Source: Myxococcales bacterium (GTDB lineage: Bacteria; Myxococcota; Polyangia; Fen-1088). From it: a stretch of 8,799 nucleotides of DNA. Positions within the stretch are counted from its first letter, which is position 1. Each line of letters starts with the position of its first letter. The DNA lies in the NCBI GenBank assembly GCA_003155465.1, contig PMCR01000438.1:7620-16418 (forward strand), given 5' to 3'. The notes beneath the pieces were generated by a model. The model made no database searches. It was not told where the DNA came from and saw nothing but the letters and a program-made list of their open reading frames with translations. The translations under genes were made by a program, and so were the position numbers. Positions 1 through 5,587 of the stretch are shown one piece after another.

Positions 1-507
1 CTGGGCCGCAGGAAGGACATCGCGCCCGACGACAAGGCTGTCGTGGATCGCTGGATCGACGAGATGGAGAAACTCCGCGCGCAGAACGCCGCGGCCAGCG
101 TGCCGCCCGCGCCAGCAGAGCCAGCGGCGGCGCCAGCGCTAGCAGAGCCAGTGGCGGCGCCACCTGCAGCAGCCGAGGCGCCGAGGGTGACCCCGCCGCC
201 GGCGGTGGCGCCAGTCCCGCCGCCCAAGGCCGACGAGCCTGCCCCGGCGCTTCCAGCCACAGCCTTGGTCCCGCCAATTGTCCCGGCGTCGGGCGAAGCC
301 TCGAAGCAGCCCGCCGGCATTGATCTTACGGAAAGCCGCGCGCCCAGCGATTCCACCGAAGCAGGAAGTCCCTTCTACAAAGCCTGGTGGTTCTGGACCA
401 GCGCGGCCGTGGTCGTGGTCGGTGGCGCGGTCACCGCCATCTACTTCGCCACCCGTTCCCAGGATCCCTGCGGCGGCGCCAGCATGGCCTGCCTGGGGGT
501 GAAATAG
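1..507 (+). CDS. Pro/Ala-rich protein with C-terminal membrane anchor (5' end missing)
   Basis: The reading frame is open to the left edge, so the true start is outside the window; the GTG at 43 is only an internal valine codon. The visible 168 residues begin with a short charged, probably helical stretch (GRRKDIAPDDKAVVDRWID, then an EMEKLRAQ segment). About 90 residues of Pro/Ala-rich low complexity follow, and then one hydrophobic segment starting at AWWFWTSAAVVVVGGAV, which should be a transmembrane helix. After it comes a short tail with two cysteines. This layout resembles myxobacterial PEGA or TPR proteins that end in a Pro-rich linker and a WWFW-type membrane anchor, but the diagnostic N-terminal domain is not visible, so no function is assigned. 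The stop codon is 2 nt before the next ATG, which implies co-transcription and probably translational coupling with the DUF1566 lipoprotein. Confidence 0.75.
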   Translation: MGRRKDIAPDDKAVVDRWIDEMEKLRAQNAAASVPPAPAEPAAAPALAEPVAAPPAAAEAPRVTPPPAVAPVPPPKADEPAPALPATALVPPIVPASGEASKQPAGIDLTESRAPSDSTEAGSPFYKAWWFWTSAAVVVVGGAVTAIYFATRSQDPCGGASMACLGVK

Positions 508-509
508 CC

Positions 510-1709
510 ATGCGCCGCACGGTGCTCTTGCTTGCCCTCGCCAGCACGCTGGTGCCGGCCTGCAAGGGCAAGGACAACACCAAGATCGTCGTCGCCGTGT
601 GGGGCGACCTTCCGGTTCCGGCCGAGATGAACAGCATCCGCATCGACGTGGCCGGCACCGGTTCAAAGAATTTCCCCCTCACCGCCGGCAGTGACCCCAG
701 CGCGGCGCTCGCTCAGCTCGAACTGGTGCCCCTGGGCGCGAAGAACGAGACCTTCACCGTCACCGCGACCGGCCTGTACGGCCTCACCGATCTCGTCGCA
801 CAAACCGCGCGCGTCTCTTTCGTTCCCGGGCAAAGCCTGCTGCTCAAGCTGTTCCTCGCTGGCGCCTGCGAGAGGGTGCCCTGTACCGGGGACTACACCT
901 GCGCCGCCGGATCTTGCAATCAGGACATCGCTATTCCCAACCTGCCGCCCTACGACCCCAGCGTACCTCTGTCGCCGCCAGACGCGGGCACCGTGCTCGA
1001 TAGCGGCAGCGGGGCGGTCGACAGCGGAACCGGCGGAGTCGCCGGCAGCGACGCCCGACCGATCGATGCATCCGTGGCCGACGCCATTGATGCCCCGCTG
1101 GGCGGTGCCAGCGGCGCAGGCGGGAGCGGCGGAACCGGCGGCAGCGCGGGCACGGGCGGGAGTGGCGGCAGCACGGGCGGCACGGGCGCCACGGTGGCAT
1201 CTGGTGGGGTGGTCGGGATCGGGGGAATCGTTGGCACGGGCGGCGTTGGAGCGGGCGGCGCTGTGGCAACGGGTGACTGGGCCGAGTGGCCGATGCCCAA
1301 TGATCAGGTGGACGTGACTGCGGGCGCGCCCAATCTCGAGAGCTACACAGACAACCACGACGGCACGGTCACCGACAACGTCACCGGGCTCATGTGGCAG
1401 CAGGCTGTGTCGACGACCACGTACTACACCTGGGCCCAGGCGGTTGCCTATTGCCCGACGCTGACCCTTGCCAGCCACAGCGACTGGCGTCTCCCGTCGC
1501 GAATCGAGTTGGTGTCCATCGTTGACCTTGGGGTGACAAGTGGTGCAACAATAAACGCCACATATTTTCCCTCGACGCCGGCAGACTGGTTCTGGTCATC
1601 GTCGCCGTCGGCCGGCTCGTCGTCCCTCGCGTGGAGCGTCCTCTTCGACGGCGGCCGCATGGGCTTCAGCGATGTCTCCGGTCCCTTCCTCGTTCGTTGT
1701 GTGCGCTGA
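510..1709 (+). CDS. DUF1566 lipoprotein with Gly-rich stalk; candidate DGR target 1
   Basis: This 399-residue protein is probably an envelope lipoprotein. I start it at the ATG at 510, because it gives a signal peptide (MRRTVLLLALASTLVPAC) with a lipobox-like LVPAC and Cys18 as the lipidation site, and GGGGGTGA lies just upstream. The same frame is open further upstream, but that part overlaps the previous gene. Domains in order: a beta-rich region at about 24-118 of a kind seen in myxobacterial lipoproteins; a Cys cluster (C120, C125, C131, C136); an Asp/Ser-rich linker; a Gly/Ser/Thr stalk at about 198-250; and a DUF1566 (Lcl C-terminal, C-type-lectin-like) domain at about 284-399. The domain shows GTVTDNVTGLMWQ, SDWRLPSRIEL, DWFWSSS and the terminal LVRCVR. 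DUF1566 is, from memory, among the lectin-like folds used by DGR targets. The last 47 codons look like a VR when compared with the gene at 2051. Ligand unknown. The lipoprotein/DUF1566 call is firm; DGR target status is inferred. Confidence 0.88.
   Translation: MRRTVLLLALASTLVPACKGKDNTKIVVAVWGDLPVPAEMNSIRIDVAGTGSKNFPLTAGSDPSAALAQLELVPLGAKNETFTVTATGLYGLTDLVAQTARVSFVPGQSLLLKLFLAGACERVPCTGDYTCAAGSCNQDIAIPNLPPYDPSVPLSPPDAGTVLDSGSGAVDSGTGGVAGSDARPIDASVADAIDAPLGGASGAGGSGGTGGSAGTGGSGGSTGGTGATVASGGVVGIGGIVGTGGVGAGGAVATGDWAEWPMPNDQVDVTAGAPNLESYTDNHDGTVTDNVTGLMWQQAVSTTTYYTWAQAVAYCPTLTLASHSDWRLPSRIELVSIVDLGVTSGATINATYFPSTPADWFWSSSPSAGSSSLAWSVLFDGGRMGFSDVSGPFLVRCVR
1101..1259 (+). repeat. Low-complexity Gly/Ser/Thr/Ala coding repeat (stalk)
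   Basis: The DNA is an irregular run of GGC-rich triplets encoding GGS, GGT, AGTGG and GIGG-type units, residues about 198-250 of the DUF1566 lipoprotein. It is a flexible spacer between the lipid-anchored part and the lectin-like domain. Such tracts are prone to length change by slippage and are a likely place for assembly errors. Confidence 0.75.
1566..1709 (+). other. Candidate DGR variable region VR1
   Basis: This is the last 47 codons plus stop of the DUF1566 lipoprotein. Aligned with the end of the second DUF1566 gene (2354-2494), the framework is shared: TTC TGG, GCC GGC TCG, TGG, GTC, TTC GAC, GGC, GGC. Between the framework codons are clusters of changes at codon positions 1 and 2, for example AGC/TTC, GGC/TAC, CGC/TAC, AGC/CTC and GAT/AGT. 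Each of these pairs can be derived from an AAC or AAT template codon by changing adenines only, which is the known behaviour of DGR mutagenic retrohoming. The variation ends at the 35-bp block starting at 1691. The template repeat is not in the window, so the left boundary is approximate. Confidence 0.72.
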
Positions 1710-1725
1710 GGACGGGCATTTTGAC
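1691..1725 (+). repeat. 35-bp identical direct repeat, copy 1 (IMH-like end of VR1)
   Basis: These 35 bases are identical to 2476-2510. The block begins CGTTCGTTGTGTGCGCTGA, which encodes the terminal VRCVR plus stop, and continues 16 nt past the stop to ...GCATTTTGAC. Exact conservation of third codon positions and non-coding bases right beside a hypervariable stretch is what an initiation-of-mutagenic-homing element would show. A recent duplication or gene conversion is the alternative. Confidence 0.8.
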
Positions 1726-1752
1726 TTCTTGACTCCTTGACATTTTGAAAGC
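1721..1752 (+). repeat. 8-bp tandem TTGAC repeats downstream of VR1
   Basis: Four consecutive 8-bp units start with TTGA: TTGACTTC, TTGACTCC, TTGACATT and TTGAAAGC. The first unit overlaps the end of the 35-bp repeat and the last ends 5 nt before the avd ATG. They fill nearly all of the short gap between the lipoprotein and avd. The role is unknown: a post-VR cis element, a protein-binding array or simple slippage are all possible. I see no stable hairpin in this gap. Confidence 0.7.
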
Positions 1753-1757
1753 GTGGA

Positions 1758-2054
1758 ATGCCGAGCTACTACGAAGCCTTGCCGATCTACAAAGTCGCCA
1801 TGGATGTCGCTGTCCGGGTGGACGCGGTGGTGCAGTGCTTTGCAAAGGGCCACAAATACACGCTGGGTGGACGTCTGCGCGAGACGACCCTGGATGTTGT
1901 CATGCTCATCGCGCGACTGATTGAACGAGGGCTCGCGCAGGGATGGGTGGCCATCGAAGAGCCAGAGGCTTGCGGCAACGTCAAGCGGCGCTGCTTGGCA
2001 TGTCTCTTTGAACGGCCCTTGGCCCGTGAATGTGAACAGGAGAAATCCAAATGA
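1758..2054 (+). CDS. avd: Avd-like four-helix-bundle protein (DGR accessory variability determinant), short
   Basis: This 98-residue protein carries the recognisable N-terminal half of the bAvd-like/four-helix-bundle family: LPIYK near the start, a long first helix (VAMDVAVRVDAVVQCFAKG), then HKYTLGGRLRETTLDVVMLI. In known DGRs, Avd is a small basic pentameric protein that binds the reverse transcriptase and template RNA and is needed for mutagenic retrohoming. After about residue 55 the match weakens. Residues 68-87 (EEPEACGNVKRRCLACLFE region) may be a divergent third helix, and the usual fourth helix, expected from a family length of roughly 110-130 residues, is missing. The start ATG has only a weak GTGGA upstream. 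The last codon and stop overlap the ATG of the second DUF1566 gene. The protein could be functional and short, or 3'-truncated when the target gene was joined to it. The family call is from sequence pattern, not a search. Confidence 0.78.
   Translation: MPSYYEALPIYKVAMDVAVRVDAVVQCFAKGHKYTLGGRLRETTLDVVMLIARLIERGLAQGWVAIEEPEACGNVKRRCLACLFERPLARECEQEKSK
2038..2043 (+). promoter_or_regulatory. Strong Shine-Dalgarno for the second DUF1566 gene, inside avd
   Basis: AGGAGA lies 7 nt before the ATG at 2051, within the last codons of avd. With the ATGA stop/start overlap it fixes the start of the downstream gene and suggests coupled but independently efficient initiation. Confidence 0.8.
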
Positions 2055-2494
2055 ATGCCCATCTTGCCCGTTTTCTCGCAGTCGTCGCGTTGGCAACAGT
2101 CGCCTTCACTATGTCTGCCCACGCCAATGCCCCGGCCGGGCGGTACACTACGTCCGGCGGCACCGTCTACGACACGAAGACCAAGCTCACCTGGCAACAG
2201 GCAGTCCCGTCGACCCCCTACACCTGGGACGGCGCCAAGACCTATTGCGCCGGTCTGAACCTGGCCGGCACCGGCTGGCGCCTTCCAACAGTGAAGGAGC
2301 TACAGACCATCGTCGACGATTCGCAGACGAATCCAGCGATAGATACGACAGCCTTCCCCGCGACGCCGTCAGACTATTTCTGGTCGTCGTCGACGTCGGC
2401 CGGCTCGTCCATCGGGTGGTTCGTCGTCTTCGACTACGGCTACACGGGCAATCTCAGTAGGTTCATCGCGCTCGACGTTCGTTGTGTGCGCTGA
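2051..2494 (+). CDS. Secreted DUF1566 protein; candidate DGR target 2
   Basis: This 147-residue protein has a Sec-type signal peptide (MNAHLARFLAVVALATVAFT then MSAHA) with likely cleavage after AHA at about residue 25, and no lipobox. The rest is a single DUF1566/Lcl C-terminal lectin-like domain: GGTVYDTKTKLTWQQ, YTWDGAKTYC, GWRLPTVKELQTIVD, DYFWSSS and the terminal DVRCVR. Its domain order matches the C-terminal third of the lipoprotein at 510, but it lacks the stalk and lipid anchor, so it is probably released to the periplasm or exterior, or bound to a partner. The last 46 codons resemble VR1 in framework and differ mainly at codon positions 1 and 2. The start is set by AGGAGA and the 4-bp overlap with avd. 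Ligand unknown; DGR diversification is inferred. Confidence 0.88.
   Translation: MNAHLARFLAVVALATVAFTMSAHANAPAGRYTTSGGTVYDTKTKLTWQQAVPSTPYTWDGAKTYCAGLNLAGTGWRLPTVKELQTIVDDSQTNPAIDTTAFPATPSDYFWSSSTSAGSSIGWFVVFDYGYTGNLSRFIALDVRCVR
2354..2494 (+). other. Candidate DGR variable region VR2
   Basis: This is the last 46 codons plus stop of the secreted DUF1566 protein. It aligns with VR1 with one 3-nt gap in a serine-codon run (TCG TCC here versus TCG TCG TCC in VR1). From ATC at 2411 to GAC at 2474-2476, 22 codons aligned to VR1 show 29 differences: 13 at codon position 1, 12 at position 2 and 4 at position 3. Upstream parts of the domain show ordinary third-position changes as well. The pattern fits adenine-directed mutagenesis from a TR rich in AAY codons. 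Confidence 0.72.
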
Positions 2495-2510
2495 GGACGG
2501 GCATTTTGAC
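2476..2510 (+). repeat. 35-bp identical direct repeat, copy 2 (IMH-like end of VR2)
   Basis: Identical to 1691-1725, covering the last four to five codons, the stop and 16 nt of non-coding DNA. The two copies are 785 bp apart in the same orientation. Beyond the block the flanks diverge at once, apart from further TTGAC motifs. Confidence 0.8.
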
Positions 2511-2600
2511 GTTCGACCTTTTGACTTTTTCTTCAGATCCCCTGTCCCGTGCCAGAAACCGTTCGGCAAGGAAACACAAAGATGAAAATGGACAAGCAGG
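2495..2600. other. Convergent intergenic gap between DUF1566 gene and truA
   Basis: The two transcription units meet here. The left part holds the end of the 35-bp repeat, TTGAC motifs at 2506 and 2521 with a TTCGAC between them, and a T-rich run (CTTTTGACTTTTTCTTC). I looked for a bidirectional terminator and found only stems of 3-4 bp (such as TGCC/GGCA near 2550-2573), so no terminator is called. No template repeat or RNA gene is visible. Confidence 0.6.
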
Positions 2601-3365
2601 TCAGTAGATGACCTTCGCCAGGGTCAATCCGCAGGCCGGCGCGGTCATGCCGGCCCGCGTGCGATCGCCATTGACCAGCAATTCGCGAATCGTGGCGTCC
2701 GTCATCTTGCCGTGGCCCACCGCCACCAGGGTGCCGACCAGGATGCGCACCATGTTCTTGAGAAAGGCGGTGCCTTCCACCTCGCAGGTGATGAGGCCAC
2801 CGTCGCGGTACACGTCGAATCGTCGCAGCACCCGCACCGTGGTCCTGCGCTCGCAGTCGGCAGCGCGAAAAGCACGGAAGTCGTGTTCGCCGCGCAAGAG
2901 CGCCGCAGCCCCACGCATGGCGTGCACGTCGAGAGGCGCGAACACGTGCCAGCTGTCGCGCACGCGGCGGGGTGATCGCACCGGGTGATTCCAGATGAGG
3001 TAGCGGTAGATCTTGCCGCGCGCGTCCCAGCGGGCATTGAAACCCGCGGGCATGTCGGTCACGTCGAGCACCGCAATGTCGCGCGGAAGGTTGGAATTGA
3101 GGCCGCGCATGAACCCCAGCGCGGGGATGCGCGAGGCGAGCTCCACGCTGGCGACCTGACCGTCGGCGTGTACACCCGCATCGGTACGACCAGCGCCCCG
3201 CACGCACACTGGCCCGCCGGTCATGGTGGCAAAGGCTTCTTCCAGACACTGCTGAACCGTGCGCTGGCCTGCTTGTCGCTGCCAACCCGCAAAGTCCGTC
3301 CCATCGTACTCGACGATCAGACGGAGGGTTCGCAGGGGCGGGGCATCGGTGCTCACAGCCCCCAC
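2601..3365 (-). CDS. truA: tRNA pseudouridine(38-40) synthase TruA
   Basis: TruA isomerises uridines at positions 38-40 in the anticodon stem-loop of many tRNAs, in the cytoplasm, without cofactor. The 254-residue length is normal. Family signatures: YDGTDFAGWQRQ at 20-31; GAGRTDAGVHA at 57-67 with catalytic Asp62; NARWDARGKIYRYLIWN, which carries the conserved active-site Tyr; HDFRAFRA; and the C-terminal FLKNMVRILVGTLVAVG. I start it at GTG 3365; a second in-frame GTG at 3356 is also possible and would remove three residues. An ATG at 3367 is in another frame and stops at once. The gene begins 7 bp after the stop of the upstream beta-barrel fusion gene, so it is probably read from the same message. 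The TruA call is firm. Confidence 0.96.
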   Translation of the reverse strand: MGAVSTDAPPLRTLRLIVEYDGTDFAGWQRQAGQRTVQQCLEEAFATMTGGPVCVRGAGRTDAGVHADGQVASVELASRIPALGFMRGLNSNLPRDIAVLDVTDMPAGFNARWDARGKIYRYLIWNHPVRSPRRVRDSWHVFAPLDVHAMRGAAALLRGEHDFRAFRAADCERRTTVRVLRRFDVYRDGGLITCEVEGTAFLKNMVRILVGTLVAVGHGKMTDATIRELLVNGDRTRAGMTAPACGLTLAKVIY

Positions 3366-3372
3366 ATAGTAC

Positions 3373-5394
3373 CTAGAATTCGAACATCAGGCCGATCACC
3401 CACCGGCTGTCGCCAACGTGCAGCTTGTTTGTCATGCCCAAACCTGTGGCGTCCACCCGGTCCCACTCGAAGAACAGATAGCTGTGGTTGACGTTGGTCT
3501 CCATGTCCAGGTTGCGCGCGGCGCTGGGATCGAGAAAATCAAGCAAGAGAGCCATTCCGGCACAGGCCTGCCACCCAGCGGTGCCGCCTGAGCCGTGGCC
3601 ACCCTTGTAGTCGGGCACGTTCCCGTTGCCGTTCTTGACTTGCCAGAAGGTGTAGTTCAGTCCCAGCTTGGCGTAGGGCACGAGCGGGATTTTCCAGCGT
3701 TCGGCCGCCACGTCCCAGCGGTACACCAGGAGAGCGGCAAGCGGGATGAGCCGCAAGCTGGTCGTGTCGCCCGAGCGCACACAGGCGTCGTTTGAATCGC
3801 GCACGCAGGCGCCGGTCGGATCGGCGGTGAAAGCCTTGGCGCTTTGGCTGTAGTAGCCGATGGCCACCCCGCTGGCGAGAGAGCCGAAACCCTGGAAGAA
3901 TTGCCAGTCGAGCTCCAACTGCGACATCAGGTGCCGTTTCCCGCCGAACACTGTCTTGTAGGGGGTCACGCCCGGGCTGCCGGAGAATTCGGAATCGACA
4001 TTGGGACGGTAGGGGCCGAAGCGCAGTTCGATGGCCCATTCCTTCGGCGTTCGGTAGTCTCCGGGTTGCTCGGACGACATCTCGTCGGTCTCCACCTGGC
4101 TTGCGACTTGCGCCTGCGCCGAACCGGCCACCAGCGTTACCAGAATCCACGGCAGGCCGCGAGACAGCGCGCCTCGGGCGCGGCGGCGGCGGCGGGAAAT
4201 GATCAGGGCCAAGAATCCCGTGCCGGCCAGAAACGAGATCGCCCCGAGCCGCACATCCCGGCCCGCCAGCGCGCAATATCCGCCGTGCGACCGGCCGCCC
4301 GCATCCCGGTACGCCTGATAGAAGTTGATGGTCGGCACCGGCCGCTGGACGAACCCGCTCTGGATGGGACTGGCGTTGCCGTGGGTGTCCACCGCGGCGA
4401 CACCGATGGTGTAGGGAATTCCGTTCTGCAAGATGCTGATGCGCGCGCTATTTTGCGAAGGTGGCAAGAGGCCCGAGCACACGTAGTTGGAGTCGAGACT
4501 CTGGAAGAACGTGGGCGCGCCGACCTCGACCGCGGTGGTGGCTCCGGCTGCGCTGGTCGGCGCGGTGGCAGTGGCCGGCGTGCTGGCCGAACACACCAGA
4601 GTCTGGTTGGCCTGTGTCTGCAGAGTCTGGCTGGTCTGGTACTGGTTGCTGTTGTAGTCGCTGGGATTGAAAACCTGCAGGCCGCTTCCGCGCATGCAGA
4701 AAACCAGGAAGCCGGCCAGGTCCGTCGTATCCGCCAGCGGCGCCCACGACACCACCAGGGCTTCGTCGCCGCCTTCCACGGTGATGCCGGCTGGTGCCGC
4801 AGGGGGCGTGCCGTCGAGCAAGAGGCCCTGCTTGGGCGCGCTGTCGCCGCTCAAATCCGGGGCGCCGGTGCCCTGGGTATCGATCCACAGCCAGATCGTC
4901 GTGCTGAGGGTTTGTTGGCAGTCTTTCGCGGCAGCGAAGAGTTGGGCCACGTTCGTTTCGACCGCCCAGCTCCCGTTTGCCGACAACGTCGAAAGGGGAC
5001 TGAGGGTGGTGCCGAGTTGGCTGCCGTCGCATTGAGGTTTGTTGGTTGCGGTATTCAAATTGGCGCAGTTGTAGCCAACGTAGAGTCGTGCGTTGGACGC
5101 GGGCGAGGTCAGCGTTGTCAGCTTGCTCCGCGAGGCAGAGGCCATCGTCACCAAGACGCGCATGGGGGTGGTGCACTGGCAGCGCGCCTGGTTGAGGTAG
5201 GTGTTGGCCTCGGTCAATGCCAGGTTGACCCATGTGTCGCCATCCTGGCGCTGCAAGTCGATGGTGAGGTCATCCTTGACCAGACCGACTCCGCTGGTCC
5301 CACCGGTTCCGCCGGTTTGGGCCAAGCCTGGGCTGGCCCAAAGCGCTGCGCTCACACCGAGCAGGGCCAATAGCAATCGGCGACAAGGGACCAT
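3373..5394 (-). CDS. Fn3/MYXO-CTERM-type surface protein fused to an outer-membrane beta-barrel
   Basis: I start this 673-residue protein at ATG 5394 because it gives a clean signal peptide (MVPCRRLLLALLGVSAALWA, then SPGLAQ, cleavage near 26). The frame is open a further 47 codons upstream but that part looks non-coding. Part one: a Cys-containing domain at 35-190; an Fn3-like domain at about 197-345 (DGTPPAAPAGITVEGGDEAL, VVSWAPLADT, YTIGVAAVDTHGNASP); then GGYCALAGRD with Cys374, a hydrophobic stretch at 381-399 and RRRRR at 401-405, which resembles a MYXO-CTERM sorting tail. Part two: a second hydrophobic segment with a signal-peptide look (GLPWILVTLVAGSAQAQ, 413-429), then alternating strands from about 451 (EWAIELRFGPYRPNV) to the C-terminal LMFEF, whose final Phe is typical of Bam-assembled barrels. 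From memory, myxobacteria carry these as two adjacent genes (MXAN_2561-like and MXAN_2562-like families). The fusion may be real, a lost stop, or an error in the CGG run; a TTG codon at residue 394 or GTG at 381 could also start a separate barrel gene. Function beyond envelope location is unknown. Confidence 0.82.
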   Translation of the reverse strand: MVPCRRLLLALLGVSAALWASPGLAQTGGTGGTSGVGLVKDDLTIDLQRQDGDTWVNLALTEANTYLNQARCQCTTPMRVLVTMASASRSKLTTLTSPASNARLYVGYNCANLNTATNKPQCDGSQLGTTLSPLSTLSANGSWAVETNVAQLFAAAKDCQQTLSTTIWLWIDTQGTGAPDLSGDSAPKQGLLLDGTPPAAPAGITVEGGDEALVVSWAPLADTTDLAGFLVFCMRGSGLQVFNPSDYNSNQYQTSQTLQTQANQTLVCSASTPATATAPTSAAGATTAVEVGAPTFFQSLDSNYVCSGLLPPSQNSARISILQNGIPYTIGVAAVDTHGNASPIQSGFVQRPVPTINFYQAYRDAGGRSHGGYCALAGRDVRLGAISFLAGTGFLALIISRRRRRARGALSRGLPWILVTLVAGSAQAQVASQVETDEMSSEQPGDYRTPKEWAIELRFGPYRPNVDSEFSGSPGVTPYKTVFGGKRHLMSQLELDWQFFQGFGSLASGVAIGYYSQSAKAFTADPTGACVRDSNDACVRSGDTTSLRLIPLAALLVYRWDVAAERWKIPLVPYAKLGLNYTFWQVKNGNGNVPDYKGGHGSGGTAGWQACAGMALLLDFLDPSAARNLDMETNVNHSYLFFEWDRVDATGLGMTNKLHVGDSRWVIGLMFEF

Positions 5395-5587
5395 GGGTAG
5401 CTCTGCTTTCTGCAACGACCGTGCCGTCGAGTCCAGGCCGAAGTGCCGCGGGGTCGCAGGGTGAAGCGCGGTCTTGTGGCCCGACGGCGGGCTTGGGCTG
5501 ATCCGCTGGCGCTCCCATCCTCGTGGCCGCGCCAATTTGGCATGACATGTGAGGAGAACCTGAAGCGAGCCTGGTCAGCAACTGACA
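5395..5587. other. Intergenic gap upstream of the fusion gene
   Basis: These 193 bp separate the transglutaminase stop from the ATG of the fusion gene and are long enough for a promoter. I see no convincing -35/-10 pair or sigma-54 motif. A small perfect inverted repeat GTCAG-CAA-CTGAC at 5574-5586 lies right after the transglutaminase stop, but has only a 5-bp stem and no T-run, so it is not called a terminator. Confidence 0.5.

Noticed and set aside
1101..1259. GGC-rich repeats as a CRISPR or mobile-element signature
   Set aside because: They are in-frame Gly/Ser/Thr codons without regular repeat-spacer structure or terminal inverted repeats.
1737..1772. TTGACA at 1737 as the -35 box of a promoter for avd
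   Set aside because: No -10-like hexamer at 16-18 bp spacing, and TTGACA is one unit of an 8-bp tandem repeat.
1921..2460. 179-codon + strand ORF overlapping avd and target 2
   Set aside because: Its translation is Arg/Ser-rich and lacks family features, and it covers the well-supported DUF1566 frame. I also tested whether its start is a frameshifted continuation of avd; the NEGSRRDG stretch is faintly Avd-like but the rest is not.
2495..2600. Template repeat or non-coding RNA in the convergent gap
   Set aside because: Apart from the 35-bp block and TTGAC motifs it has no match to the VR framework codons; too short for a TR plus RT start.
3844..5373. 509-codon + strand ORF antisense to the fusion gene
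   Set aside because: A long shadow ORF typical of GC-rich DNA; Arg/Gly/Ala-rich translation, no domain, while the opposite strand has clear signal peptides, Fn3 and barrel features.
5395..5535. N-terminal extension of the fusion gene to a start at 5535
   Set aside because: The added 47 residues are Arg/Pro-rich and would bury an excellent signal peptide that begins at the ATG at 5394.
5574..5586. Inverted repeat GTCAG-CAA-CTGAC as a terminator
   Set aside because: Only a 5-bp stem with no following T-run on the - strand.
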